Of a DNA stretch of 64,000 bases, positions 18,911 through 27,199 are shown piece by piece. The notes under the pieces are model-generated. The model made no database searches and was not told where the DNA came from. It worked only from the letters and a program-made list of their open reading frames with translations. This DNA comes from Verrucomicrobiaceae bacterium (lineage in GTDB: Bacteria; Verrucomicrobiota; Verrucomicrobiia; Verrucomicrobiales; Verrucomicrobiaceae). Every line of letters begins with the position of its first letter. Within the stretch, counting starts at the first letter, position 1. A program made the position numbers and the translations under genes. The DNA is taken from positions 85,936 through 149,935 of the forward strand of contig JAIXYN010000008.1 in assembly GCA_027490195.1 (NCBI GenBank). Direction: 5' to 3'.

Positions 18911-21757
18911 GGTGTTTATCCTCTGTTTGTTGTTGGTTGCGTTGTTGTTTTGTTTTGCCGCGGACGCGCTTTTGGCACTTTCACGGACACTTTTTCCTGC
19001 GGCAGCCGGAGCGGCGGCACGCTTTTCTTCGATCGCGGCCTGCGCTGCGGCAAGGCGTGCAACCGGGACTCGGAAAGGACTGCAACTCACATACGTGAGG
19101 CCTGCACGGTGGCAGAATTTGACGCTCTCAGGATCGCCGCCGTGTTCACCGCAGATGCCCAGTTTGATGTCGGGCTTGGTCTTGCGGCCTTTTTCGATGG
19201 CGATATTGATGAGCTGGCCAACACCGGTTTGATCCAGAGTAGCAAAGGGGTTCTTCTTGAAGATTTCGTTCTCCGTGTAGGGCATCAGGAAGCTGCCCAT
19301 GTCATCACGGCTGATGCCAAGCGCAGTCTGCGTGAGGTCATTGGTGCCGAAGCTGAAGAACTGTGCGGTCTCGGCGATTTCATCTGCCGTGAGAGCTCCA
19401 CGCGGCACCTCAATCATGGTGCCGACAAGATAGTCGAGCTTAATTTTTTTCTCAGCCATCACTTCTTTTGCCACTTTATGCACGATTTCCACCTGCAGGT
19501 CGAGTTCTTTCTTGAAACCGACAAGAGGAATCATCACTTCAGGCTTCACCTTGATCTTCAGCTTGGCCACATCTGCGGCGGCTTCAAAGATTGCGCGGGC
19601 CTGCATCTCGGTGATCTCAGGATAAGCGATGCCAAGACGGCAGCCGCGATGTCCGAGCATCGGATTGAACTCATGCAGAGCAGCAATACGTGCGATGACT
19701 TTTTCAACCGGCACGCCCATTTTCTTGGCGAGTTCAGTCTGCGCTTTTTCATCATGCGGCACGAACTCGTGAAGCGGAGGATCAAGCAGACGGATGGTGG
19801 CAGGAAGTCCTTTGAGCTCCTTGAAGATGCCGGTGAAGTCATCACGCTGATATGGCAGCAACTTGGCGAGCGCCTTTTTGCGATCAGCCACGTTGTCAGC
19901 CAGAATCATTTCACGCACGGCGTCAATGCGGTCACCTTCAAAGAACATGTGCTCTGTGCGGGTGAGGCCGATGCCCTGCGCACCGAATGCAATGGCGTTC
20001 TGCGTCTGCTCCGGATTGTCGGCGTTCGTGCGAACCTGCATGCGCGTGGCCTTGCCGCACCAGATCATGAGCTGCTGGAAGCTCTTGAATTTTTCAGTGG
20101 CCTGAGCGGCCTTGTCGCCACTGATCATGCCAGTGATGATTTCGGAAGGAGCGGTCTTCAGCTCGCCACCGTAAACAATACCACTGGTGCCGTCGATGGA
20201 GAGGAAGTCACCTTCTTTGAAGGTCTGCCCTGCAACGGTGACCGTCTTCTTGTCATAATCGATCTCCAGAGCGGCAGCGCCGCAAATGCAAACCTTGCCC
20301 ATCTGACGAGCGACCAGAGCGGCGTGGGATGAAACACCACCGCGTGCGGTCAGAATGCCTTCAGCAGCGATCATGCCGCGAAGATCTTCAGGGCTGGTTT
20401 CGTTGCGGACGAGGAGAACCTTCTCACCTCTTGCTTCAGCAAGAACTGCGCGGTCGGCATTGAGGTAGATCTTGCCGGAGGCTGCGCCAGGGCCGGCTGG
20501 AAGGCCAGTAGCGATAGCCTTGGCCTTCTTGACGTCTGCGATGTCGAAGATCGGAGCGAGGAGCTGCTCGAGCTGATCCGCAGGATTGCGCAGCACGGCG
20601 GTTTCCCAGTCGATGAGCTTTTCCTTCACCATGTCGATGGAGAACTTCAGAGCGGCGGCGGCGGTACGCTTGCCATTGCGGGTCTGCAGCATGAACAGCT
20701 TGCCTTCCTGAATGGTGAACTCGATGTCCTGCACATCCTTGAAATGCTTCTCAAGCTTCTGGCGGACGACGAGCAGTTCTGCATAGGACTTCGGCATCTG
20801 CTTCTTGAGCTCAATCACAGGCTCTGGAGTGCGCACGCCGGCGACGACGTCTTCACCTTGGGCATTGATGAGGAACTCACCGTAGAATTCATTGGCACCG
20901 TTGGCAGGATTGCGGGTGAATGCCACGCCGGAGCCGGAGGTCGGGCCGGTGTTGCCGAACACCATGGCCTGCACGTTCACAGCAGTGCCCCACTCAGCAG
21001 GGATGTTGTACTTGCGGCGATACACGATCGCACGGTCATTCATCCATGAGCCGAAGACAGCGCCAGCGGCGCCACGAAGCTGATCCCATGGATCGCTCGG
21101 GAAAGTTTTGCCGGTGCGGTCTTTGACGAGCTGCTTGAAGCGCTTCACCAGTTCTTTCTGGTCATCAGCGGTCAGTTCGCTGTCCACGATGTCCTTGTGA
21201 TAGACTTCATGCTTGAAGTTTTCGATGACCACTTCAAACGGCTCATGGTCTTCACCTTCGAGCTTCTGCACGCCGAGGACGACGTCACCATACATCTGAA
21301 CGAAGCGGCGGTAGCAGTCCCAGGCGAATCGTTCATTGTTAGTGGCAGCCGTGAGCGAGAGGACGGTTTGATCATTCAGACCCAGGTTGAGGATGGTGTC
21401 CATCATGCCGGGCATGGAGTCACGCGCACCGGAACGCACGGCAACGAGGAGCGGGAAGCCTTTGGCGTCACCGAACTTGTAGCCCATGATTTTTTCCATG
21501 CCCTTGACTGCGGCTTCCATCTGCGACTGCAACGAGGACGGATAGGTTTTCTTGTTCTCGTAAAAGTAGGTGCAGACCTCTGTGCTGATGGTGAACCCGG
21601 GAGGAACAGGAAGGCCGATGCGGCTCATCTCTGCGAGATTGGCGCCCTTGCCGCCCAACAATGCTTTCATGGAACCATCACCGTCTGATTTTCCTGGTCC
21701 GAAAAAGTAAACGTACTTCTTTTTGTCTGCGCTGCCCTTGGATGCTGTCTTTGCCAT
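18800..21757 (-). CDS. ppdK: pyruvate, phosphate dikinase with a KA-rich C-terminal extension
   Basis: A 985-residue enzyme converting ATP, phosphate and pyruvate to AMP, pyrophosphate and phosphoenolpyruvate, used in glycolysis or gluconeogenesis. The N-terminal nucleotide-binding domain starts at KKYVYFFG and includes [10 protein letters not shown] and [14 protein letters not shown]; the swivelling domain carries the phospho-histidine in [16 protein letters not shown]; the PEP/pyruvate barrel has [16 protein letters not shown] and the C-terminal [15 protein letters not shown] ending [17 protein letters not shown]. Typical family members stop near there at about 880-920 residues. Here the frame continues about 70 residues into an A-rich linker and a 36-residue lysine/alanine repeat (see the internal entry). 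The start at 21757 ([14 protein letters not shown]) is preceded by a good promoter; the open frame extends 32 codons further upstream, starting only about 20 bases above the -10. Confidence 0.93.
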   Translation of the reverse strand: MAKTASKGSADKKKYVYFFGPGKSDGDGSMKALLGGKGANLAEMSRIGLPVPPGFTISTEVCTYFYENKKTYPSSLQSQMEAAVKGMEKIMGYKFGDAKGFPLLVAVRSGARDSMPGMMDTILNLGLNDQTVLSLTAATNNERFAWDCYRRFVQMYGDVVLGVQKLEGEDHEPFEVVIENFKHEVYHKDIVDSELTADDQKELVKRFKQLVKDRTGKTFPSDPWDQLRGAAGAVFGSWMNDRAIVYRRKYNIPAEWGTAVNVQAMVFGNTGPTSGSGVAFTRNPANGANEFYGEFLINAQGEDVVAGVRTPEPVIELKKQMPKSYAELLVVRQKLEKHFKDVQDIEFTIQEGKLFMLQTRNGKRTAAAALKFSIDMVKEKLIDWETAVLRNPADQLEQLLAPIFDIADVKKAKAIATGLPAGPGAASGKIYLNADRAVLAEARGEKVLLVRNETSPEDLRGMIAAEGILTARGGVSSHAALVARQMGKVCICGAAALEIDYDKKTVTVAGQTFKEGDFLSIDGTSGIVYGGELKTAPSEIITGMISGDKAAQATEKFKSFQQLMIWCGKATRMQVRTNADNPEQTQNAIAFGAQGIGLTRTEHMFFEGDRIDAVREMILADNVADRKKALAKLLPYQRDDFTGIFKELKGLPATIRLLDPPLHEFVPHDEKAQTELAKKMGVPVEKVIARIAALHEFNPMLGHRGCRLGIAYPEITEMQARAIFEAAADVAKLKIKVKPEVMIPLVGFKKELDLQVEIVHKVAKEVMAEKKIKLDYLVGTMIEVPRGALTADEIAETAQFFSFGTNDLTQTALGISRDDMGSFLMPYTENEIFKKNPFATLDQTGVGQLINIAIEKGRKTKPDIKLGICGEHGGDPESVKFCHRAGLTYVSCSPFRVPVARLAAAQAAIEEKRAAAPAAAGKSVRESAKSASAAKQNNNATNNKQRINTMAKKAAKKAAKKAPAKKAAKKAAPAKKVAKKAAKKK

Positions 21758-21839
21758 ATGAGATATTTCGAATCGTCTGATGCGATCCGTGGTTGTGTGT
21801 GTGTTCAGTGGGGATTGAAGCGCGGATTTAAATCGTTGC

Positions 21840-21867
21840 AGTATATGATGCAAGCATTAGTTGACAA
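21840..21867 (-). promoter_or_regulatory. sigma70-type promoter for ppdK
   Basis: Read on the minus strand: -35 TTGTCA (21867-21862), 16-base spacer, -10 TATACT (21845-21840); each hexamer matches the consensus at five of six positions. Expected transcript start is near 21833, giving a leader of about 75 bases to the ppdK ATG. Confidence 0.5.
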
Positions 21868-21963
21868 TCAAAGCCCGCGATGAATGCGGCGCATTGTGGC
21901 TCACAGTGATCATGGTTCACCTTGTCCGCAGCCGTCGAAGTTGGCGCTTGTTCATGACAAGTA

Positions 21964-21992
21964 TTGACGTGACGACGCAAAAACGATTAAAT
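21964..21992 (+). promoter_or_regulatory. sigma70-type promoter for the prepilin gene
   Basis: TTGACG (21964-21969), 17-base spacer, TTAAAT (21987-21992). The -35 matches five of six and the -10 four of six positions. It lies about 75 bases before the prepilin ATG. Confidence 0.4.
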
Positions 21993-22069
21993 ACTCCAGC
22001 GGAACGACGACTATTTTTTGAGCCCGCTGCGTTCCTGGCACCTGTCATATACAAACCCAACCGAAGATC

Positions 22070-22738
22070 ATGAAAATCAAACCTTGTTCCAACTCAATTA
22101 TACGAGCGGGCTTTACGCTCATCGAACTGCTGGTGGTGATCACCATCATAGCCGTGCTTGCAGGTCTGGTCACATCCCAGGCCACCAAGATGATGGCAGA
22201 TGGGAGAAAGCTGCAGGTGCAGACCGTTCTCAAAGATTTGCGCATAGCCATCTCAAGCTATCAGGTCGAATACAACCGCTACCCGGTGAATGCCAGCCTG
22301 CTCAGCGCCGCATCTTCCGGCGAGGACGTGCCGGCTTTGCAGACGGATGAGAACAGTGGCATTGTCGGAGCTCTGACAACCCTGACATCATCCGCAAGCA
22401 GTGGAGCAGGTGGTGGCAGCGGAGCCGTCAACCTGAACCCCAAGAACATCAAATTCATCGACCTCCCGATCGCCAGGAATGGCAAGTTTGGTCTGGTCAA
22501 CGCCCAGCCTCCCTATCGGCTGGTCGATCTCTGGGGCTCCGTTTATCAGGTGCTGATTGATTCCAATGGCGATCTGCAAGTAAACAATCCAGATTTGGGC
22601 AACTCGGATCCCAAAATTTCTGCCAACGTCATCAGCCCACCACCACAAAAGCTTCCTTTAGAAGTCGCGATCTACAGCTGGGGCCAGGACTTGAAGCCCC
22701 AGACCCAGGATGACGTTGTGTCCTGGCGCTCCAAGTAA
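22070..22738 (+). CDS. PulG-like type II secretion/pseudopilin prepilin
   Basis: A 222-residue protein with a type IV prepilin leader: basic N-terminus, cleavage expected after Gly in RAG/FTLIELLVVITIIAVLAGLV with the invariant Glu at +5. The helical spine continues through KLQVQTVLKDLRIAISSYQVEYNRYPV, the pattern of PulG/GspG-type major pseudopilins, and the C-terminus has the family-like VDLWGSVYQVLIDSNGDLQV and VAIYSWGQD segments. It would be processed by a prepilin peptidase and assembled at the inner membrane. No gsp/pil assembly gene is adjacent; stand-alone prepilins of this kind are abundant in Verrucomicrobia and Planctomycetes. A strong terminator follows. Confidence 0.88.
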   Translation: MKIKPCSNSIIRAGFTLIELLVVITIIAVLAGLVTSQATKMMADGRKLQVQTVLKDLRIAISSYQVEYNRYPVNASLLSAASSGEDVPALQTDENSGIVGALTTLTSSASSGAGGGSGAVNLNPKNIKFIDLPIARNGKFGLVNAQPPYRLVDLWGSVYQVLIDSNGDLQVNNPDLGNSDPKISANVISPPPQKLPLEVAIYSWGQDLKPQTQDDVVSWRSK

Positions 22739-22764
22739 GAACCCGACATCAATTCATTTGAGAG

Positions 22765-22792
22765 GCGCAGCGGCAAACCGCTGCGCTTTTTT
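22765..22792 (+). terminator. rho-independent terminator
   Basis: Perfect 9-base stem GCGCAGCGG/CCGCTGCGC (22765-22773 with 22778-22786), four-base loop, followed by six T. It ends the prepilin transcript and may also act on the convergent nuoDE transcript. Confidence 0.8.
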
Positions 22793-22801
22793 ATGCCTTG
22801 A

Positions 22802-23302
22802 TCAGGCGCGCTGCGCGAGCAGTTCACCCGCCTTGGCGGGATCGACCCTCTCATAGAAGTCATCCTCGATCATGCAGACCGGGCCAAAACCGCAGCTCGC
22901 AAGACACTCGGCAAATTCAATGCTGTACTTGCCATCCGCACTCACGGCGATGGGGTGATGGTGATCGGTGTGAGAACGGTCGATGTTGCCGGCTTTGCAG
23001 AGCGCGTCCATCAACTCATAGCTCCCAGCCATGGCACATGAGAGCGTGCGGCACACTCGAATGTGGTACTTGCCGGGGGCGGCTTGACGGAAACCCGGAT
23101 AAAAGGTGACCACTTCGAGCACTTGAATCGGCTCCAGAGAGAGCTTGGCAGCCACCCAATTCACAGCCTCATCACTGATGAAGCGGAAATGTTCCTGCAC
23201 CAGATGCAACAGGGGGAGGACGGCGCTGCGCTTGGAAACGGGATAATGCGAGATCGCCTCGTCCATGCGTTTTTCCAATTCGGCTGGAACTTCAAAGGCC
23301 AT
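22802..23302 (-). CDS. nuoE: NADH-quinone oxidoreductase subunit E (24 kDa, thioredoxin-like 2Fe-2S)
   Basis: A 166-residue peripheral-arm subunit of respiratory complex I that carries the N1a 2Fe-2S cluster. The helical N-terminal part (YPVSKRSAVLPLLHLVQEHFRFIS) leads to VVTFYPGFRQAAPGKYHIRVCRTLSCAMAG; four cluster cysteines sit in CRTLSC and ECLASCGFGP. Length is normal for NuoE. The gene follows nuoD by 36 bases; the usual partner nuoF is not downstream, where a convergent prepilin gene lies instead. Confidence 0.93.
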   Translation of the reverse strand: MAFEVPAELEKRMDEAISHYPVSKRSAVLPLLHLVQEHFRFISDEAVNWVAAKLSLEPIQVLEVVTFYPGFRQAAPGKYHIRVCRTLSCAMAGSYELMDALCKAGNIDRSHTDHHHPIAVSADGKYSIEFAECLASCGFGPVCMIEDDFYERVDPAKAGELLAQRA

Positions 23303-23338
23303 GCGGGGAGTGTCTCGGATGAAAAGGGTTAGGATGAA

Positions 23339-24598
23339 TCAGCGGTCGCATTCGCCCATGACGAAGTCCAGGCTGCCAAGCACTGCAGGAATGTCACTGA
23401 GCATGTGGCCGGGGATCAGCTTGGAGATGATGCTGAGATTGAGAAAGGAAGGGGCGCGAATTTTCAAGCGATGAGGGACTCCGCCGCCCGTGCTGTTGAT
23501 GTAGAAGCCAAGTTCGCCCTTGGGATTTTCGGCGGCAAAATAAACTTCTCCCGCAGGAGCATCGATGCCCTGAGTGGAGATGATGAAGTGGTGGATAAGC
23601 TCCTCCATTTTCATCAGCACTTTTTCTTTCTTGGGCAGGAGTCCTTTGGCGTCAGCCACGTTGATCGGACCTTCGGGCAAGGTGGCGAGCACCTGCCTGA
23701 GGATGCGCACGCTCTGGCGCATCTCCTCCATGCGCACGAGATATCGATCATAGCAGTCGCCCTTGGTGCCGACAGGCACGTCGAACTCATACTTGTCGTA
23801 ATCGAGATAGGGATGCGCCTTGCGCAGGTCATGTTCGACGCCCGACCCGCGCAGATTTGGCCCGGTGAGACCGTAGCCGATGGCATCTGCTTTGGAGATC
23901 ACCCCGATGTCCTGCGTGCGGTCGATGAAAATGCGATTGCGCGAGAGCAGCTTGTCGATCTCATCGATCACGGGTTCCAACTGATCGAGAAAGGTTTTCA
24001 CAGCACCGACAAAGCCATCCGGCAAATCGCGGATCTGCCCACCCACACGAGTGTAGCTGGTGGTGAAGCGTGCGCCAGTGAGCTGCTCGCACAGATTGTA
24101 GATCTTTTCGCGCTCGGTGAAGGTGTAGAGGAAGACGGTCATCGCGCCGACATCCATGGCAAACACCCCGACTCCGAGCATGTGGGCAGAAATGCGGGCC
24201 AGCTCGCAGCAGATCACGCGGATGGCGCGGCCACGCTCAGGCACTTCCCAGCCCATGAGCTTTTCCACGGCAAGGGCATAAGCCACGTTATTCGCCAGCG
24301 GCGCTAGATAGTCCAACCGGTCCGTGTAAGGCACGAACTGGTTGTAGTGCATGTTTTCAGCGATTTTTTCGTCACCACGATGCAGGAAGCCGACATCAGG
24401 ATCGCACTTGGTGATGATCTCGCCGTCCAGTTCCAGAATCAGGCGCAGCACGCCATGTGTCGCGGGATGGCTGGGCCCCATGTTGAGCACCAATTTCTCT
24501 CCGACAATGTCCGTCGTAGCTTCTTCCACGGCTTCGAGCTGCCGGGCCGCTTTGGCGGCGGTATCCGGGGCCTCGTATTCTCGGGTGACAGTGGGCAT
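23339..24598 (-). CDS. nuoD: NADH-quinone oxidoreductase subunit D (49 kDa)
   Basis: A 419-residue complex I subunit forming part of the quinone-binding site. Landmarks: VLNMGPSHPATHGVLRLILELDGE, HRGDEKIAENMHYNQFVPYTDRLDY, GLTGPNLRGSGVEHDLRKAHPY, and the C-terminal FLNLSIISKLIPGHMLSDIPAVLGSLDFVMGECDR ending. It also has an N-terminal tail of about 30 residues rich in Ala/Glu before the family region. nuoC is not upstream; a divergent gene starts 195 bases away, so this D-E pair is cut off from the rest of the nuo set within the window. The MidA-like gene at 15.4-16.4 kb encodes a candidate modifier of this subunit. Confidence 0.96.
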   Translation of the reverse strand: MPTVTREYEAPDTAAKAARQLEAVEEATTDIVGEKLVLNMGPSHPATHGVLRLILELDGEIITKCDPDVGFLHRGDEKIAENMHYNQFVPYTDRLDYLAPLANNVAYALAVEKLMGWEVPERGRAIRVICCELARISAHMLGVGVFAMDVGAMTVFLYTFTEREKIYNLCEQLTGARFTTSYTRVGGQIRDLPDGFVGAVKTFLDQLEPVIDEIDKLLSRNRIFIDRTQDIGVISKADAIGYGLTGPNLRGSGVEHDLRKAHPYLDYDKYEFDVPVGTKGDCYDRYLVRMEEMRQSVRILRQVLATLPEGPINVADAKGLLPKKEKVLMKMEELIHHFIISTQGIDAPAGEVYFAAENPKGELGFYINSTGGGVPHRLKIRAPSFLNLSIISKLIPGHMLSDIPAVLGSLDFVMGECDR

Positions 24599-24793
24599 GA
24601 AAAGCAGGGGGCTGGTAGCGTGCGTGAGGAGTATCTATCTACGCTGCCCAAAGAGCGGCAAGGCGATTTTGTGAAAAATTTCACAAGCGCGGTCAAAACG
24701 CCCCCTCTTACTCCTTTTCTGAGGGTAGGGATCGGGGGAGAAACGTGCCTGAAGTTGCCCTCAGGCCCGGTCTGGGACAAACTGATCCCGGAC

Positions 24794-25531
24794 ATGCGAC
24801 ACGCCCCATGCTTCAAACAACGCCTGCTTTTCCCAGCTTATGCCGGGGTTTGGCTGGCCGTGTCCGGGTGGGGACTTGCCCAGGGTGCGCCGCCTGCAGA
24901 CGGTATCCAGGACGATACTCGGGCGCTCACCGCCGAAACCCACAGCGTCATTGCCGAGGAACTCAGACAGTTTTCCCAGGATTTGAAATGCGATGCGTGG
25001 ATCCAAGCCACCAGTTTCATGCCTACGGGGCTCACCGTCCGCCGACAGGCCCAGGTCACAAGACGTGAATGGAGCGCGACGCGGCCTGCCGTATTGATGA
25101 CCTACGACCGTGCCACCGACAGCAACGCAATGTCCTTCTCCCCAGATTTTTGGGAACGCTACCCGGCGGCCGAGCTCGTGGAGATCATGCAGGAAACACG
25201 CCGCATTCAGGCGGATACGAAACTCGCCCTCGAAGAACGGCTCGCACAGGCCACGCGCTACTGGATTGACCGGCTGCGCAGCATGGAAAGCGTACGGCTG
25301 AGGCAGTCGCTCTGGCTCCAACGAGGTGAAAAGCAGTTCGCCATGGCCATTCCAGCTTTGCTCGCAGGAGGTGCCGTGGTCTTTGCCTTGCTCGGGTTCC
25401 TTTCTCGGCGGCGCACTTCTCGTGCGGACCGTCGTTTTCTGTTCCCAGAGGTGCAGGTGGGCATGCGCTTCGGTGCAGCCTATGGCGGAGGTGTGACATC
25501 TGAGATCAAAACGAATGCCGGGGTCCAATGA
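24794..25531 (+). CDS. TPM-domain-like membrane protein
   Basis: A 245-residue protein with an N-terminal signal/anchor (FPAYAGVWLAVSGWGLAQG), a soluble domain of about 140 residues and a C-terminal membrane segment (FAMAIPALLAGGAVVFALLGFLSRRR, near residue 190). The soluble part (DDTRALTAETHSVIAEELRQFSQDLKCDAWIQATSF.. VLMTYDRATDSNAMSFSPDFWERYP.. EIMQETRRI) has the order of secondary structure and key turns of TPM (YgcG/DUF477-type) domains, which occur in membrane-protein quality control; this is a tentative match. The start at 24794 (MRHAPCFKQ) was chosen because the longer open frame runs back through nuoD. Divergent from nuoD. Confidence 0.65.
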   Translation: MRHAPCFKQRLLFPAYAGVWLAVSGWGLAQGAPPADGIQDDTRALTAETHSVIAEELRQFSQDLKCDAWIQATSFMPTGLTVRRQAQVTRREWSATRPAVLMTYDRATDSNAMSFSPDFWERYPAAELVEIMQETRRIQADTKLALEERLAQATRYWIDRLRSMESVRLRQSLWLQRGEKQFAMAIPALLAGGAVVFALLGFLSRRRTSRADRRFLFPEVQVGMRFGAAYGGGVTSEIKTNAGVQ

Positions 25532-25538
25532 GGGCGTG

Positions 25539-25835
25539 TCATTCGTCCTCTGCCTGCGGCTCGTCCCCCTCTAGCTTGATCCCCATGTCCTCCAGCTTCT
25601 TATCCAGATCGACGACGTACTTCCAGGGAAGCTTTTTGCGCTGATACTTGCGGAAAAGCAGATCGCGCAGCTCCAGCCAGCGCTCTGGCGGCGGAGTTTC
25701 AAGCGGCATCCACTCCTCGCCATCGGGATGCGCATATCGAAACAGCCATTCGCGCGAGTTCCAGTAGGCGCGGATGTATTGTTTGCGGCCGTCTTCGAGA
25801 CGTTCATGCCATTCGTGGATTTGGTTTTTGGTCAT
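25539..25835 (-). CDS. small hypothetical protein
   Basis: A 98-residue charged, soluble protein beginning MTKNQIHEWHERLEDGRKQYIRA. It is rich in Trp, Arg and Glu (WNSREWLFRYAHPDGEEWMPLE.. ERWLELRDLLFRKYQRKKLPWKYV), mostly helical, with an acidic C-terminus. I do not recognise a family. The internal start at 25835 is needed to avoid overlap with the divergent CPBP gene; its end is seven bases from the convergent TPM-like gene. Confidence 0.65.
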   Translation of the reverse strand: MTKNQIHEWHERLEDGRKQYIRAYWNSREWLFRYAHPDGEEWMPLETPPPERWLELRDLLFRKYQRKKLPWKYVVDLDKKLEDMGIKLEGDEPQAEDE

Positions 25836-25868
25836 TGAGAGCGCGCAGGATGCGCTAGTATTGCTCCC

Positions 25869-26807
25869 ATGCAAGCCGCCAGCCCAGGCAGTTCCCCTGC
25901 CCTGCCGAAACTCCTGCTCTATCTTTTCGCCGTCATGCTCGGCGGTGCGGTGCTGTCCGCACCGCTTTTTCACTTCGGCAAAGCTGTCCATGGCTGGTTT
26001 TCCACCTCTTCATGGCATGACGTAGGTCTGGTGAAGTGGCTGCTCGCAGAAATCGAGCGGGCGCAGTTCACGCGTTATTTCAACCGGGCGGTGCTCGTCT
26101 GCGCCGTCGTTTTCATCTGGCCTTTCATGCGCTGGGTGCGGCTGGAGCGCACCCTGCTGCCCGCCTGGCGCCCGTTCAACACAGGGCTTAAACAATGGGC
26201 CGTCGGTTTTGTTCTGGCTGCGGGTCTGCTGCTCGCGCTTGGGTTCATTTTTCTCAAAATCGAAGCCTATCAACTGCGCCCCGACCCACGCTGGTGGAAG
26301 CTGGGAGAGCCCATCACCGCTGCACTCGGCGCTGGCATCGTGGAGGAGTTTTTCTTCCGTGGCCTGCTGCTGGGTCTGCTGCTGCGGACCATGACGGAGA
26401 CGAAAGCACTGCTCTCACTCACCTTGGTCTTTGCCCTGGTGCATTTTCTCAAGCCACCGGAAGGCTGGCAGATCAGCGATGCCGACGTCACCTGGAGCAG
26501 TGGATTCCTCGTGCTCAGACAAATCGCCGCTGGATTTGGCGATGTGCATTTTCTCCTCGCTGAATTTGCCACGCTCTTCGCCGTTGGCTGGGTGCTGGCC
26601 AAAGTACGCATGCAAACGGGGGCCTTGTGGGCCGGAATCGGCCTGCACGGAGGCTGGGTCTTCGGCCTGAAATACTTCAGCGCCCTCACCAACTATACGG
26701 AGAATTGGCTGCCATGGATCGGTGCCAATCTAAAAGTCGGGCTCATGCCACTGTGCACCGTCCTGCTCACCGGCTGGATCGCCACCCGTCTGCTGCGCGC
26801 GCGATAA
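25869..26807 (+). CDS. CPBP family intramembrane glutamic endopeptidase
   Basis: A 312-residue polytopic membrane protein of the CAAX protease/bacteriocin-processing (CPBP, ABI) family. The catalytic motifs are EEFFFRGLLLGLLLR (EExxxR, near residue 160), a histidine in LVFALVHFLKPP (near 191) and GLHGGWVFGLK (near 260). About eight membrane segments are expected. Substrate unknown; in bacteria such proteins process peptides or serve in immunity to bacteriocins. It is followed by tRNA-Leu. Confidence 0.88.
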   Translation: MQAASPGSSPALPKLLLYLFAVMLGGAVLSAPLFHFGKAVHGWFSTSSWHDVGLVKWLLAEIERAQFTRYFNRAVLVCAVVFIWPFMRWVRLERTLLPAWRPFNTGLKQWAVGFVLAAGLLLALGFIFLKIEAYQLRPDPRWWKLGEPITAALGAGIVEEFFFRGLLLGLLLRTMTETKALLSLTLVFALVHFLKPPEGWQISDADVTWSSGFLVLRQIAAGFGDVHFLLAEFATLFAVGWVLAKVRMQTGALWAGIGLHGGWVFGLKYFSALTNYTENWLPWIGANLKVGLMPLCTVLLTGWIATRLLRAR

Positions 26808-26859
26808 TTCATTTGCAGCATGAACGTCCACACGGAATCATGCAGGCATGCAACTCCAT

Positions 26860-26941
26860 GCCGGAGTGGCGGAATTGGTAGACGCGCCAGACTTAGGATC
26901 TGGTTGGGAAACTAGTGCAGGTTCGAGTCCTGTCTCCGGCA
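26860..26941 (+). tRNA. tRNA-Leu (anticodon UAG)
   Basis: Acceptor arms GCCGGAG/CTCCGGC with discriminator A at 26941, a D arm with GGTAGACGC, anticodon stem CCAGA/TCTGG around loop CTTAGGA (anticodon TAG at 26894-26896), a long class II variable arm and the T arm GGTTCGAGTCC. CCA is not encoded. A weak promoter candidate, TTGCAG (26813-26818) and AATCAT (26836-26841), lies upstream. Confidence 0.95.
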
Positions 26942-27199
26942 CTTGCTAAGGGACAACGATTTTGAAGGAGACCTCGCAAAAGTCGAGGGAACTGACCTTG
27001 GCCACTTTTGTGGTACAACTTGCACCATCAATGCATCAGATCTGCGACAGGGTGGCTTCCACGTGCCAGGATTGCAACAACGCCAAGGCATTCCTGTCCG
27101 CACAGCACTTTTCGAAATCGTCGGTGCTTCGGCTCTGTCCATCCGAGCCATCTCCGACGCCTAAGGCTCTACTAGCTGCAACTGCTCCACGGCATGTTT
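26942..27199. other. intergenic region between tRNA-Leu and the giant gene
   Basis: 258 bases holding short open frames on both strands that I consider chance. No integrase, att-like duplication of the tRNA 3' end or terminator hairpin was seen here, so the tRNA is not visibly an element boundary. Confidence 0.5.

Larger units (their letters stand above)
21758..22069. other. intergenic region between divergent ppdK and prepilin genes
   Basis: 312 bases with no convincing gene. It holds the two divergent promoter candidates listed separately. A 70-codon open frame on the plus strand runs through it but has no recognisable features. Confidence 0.6.

Noticed and set aside
18950..20332. 460-codon open frame antisense to ppdK
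   Set aside because: ppdK has all catalytic motifs on the other strand; the antisense translation shows none.
24347..24793. N-terminal extension of the TPM-like protein back into nuoD
   Set aside because: The region is antisense to conserved nuoD coding sequence; the signal-like anchor begins at the ATG at 24,794.
26860..27199. Possible genomic-island boundary at tRNA-Leu
   Set aside because: No integrase, no repeat of the tRNA 3' end and no phage gene was seen before or after the giant gene.
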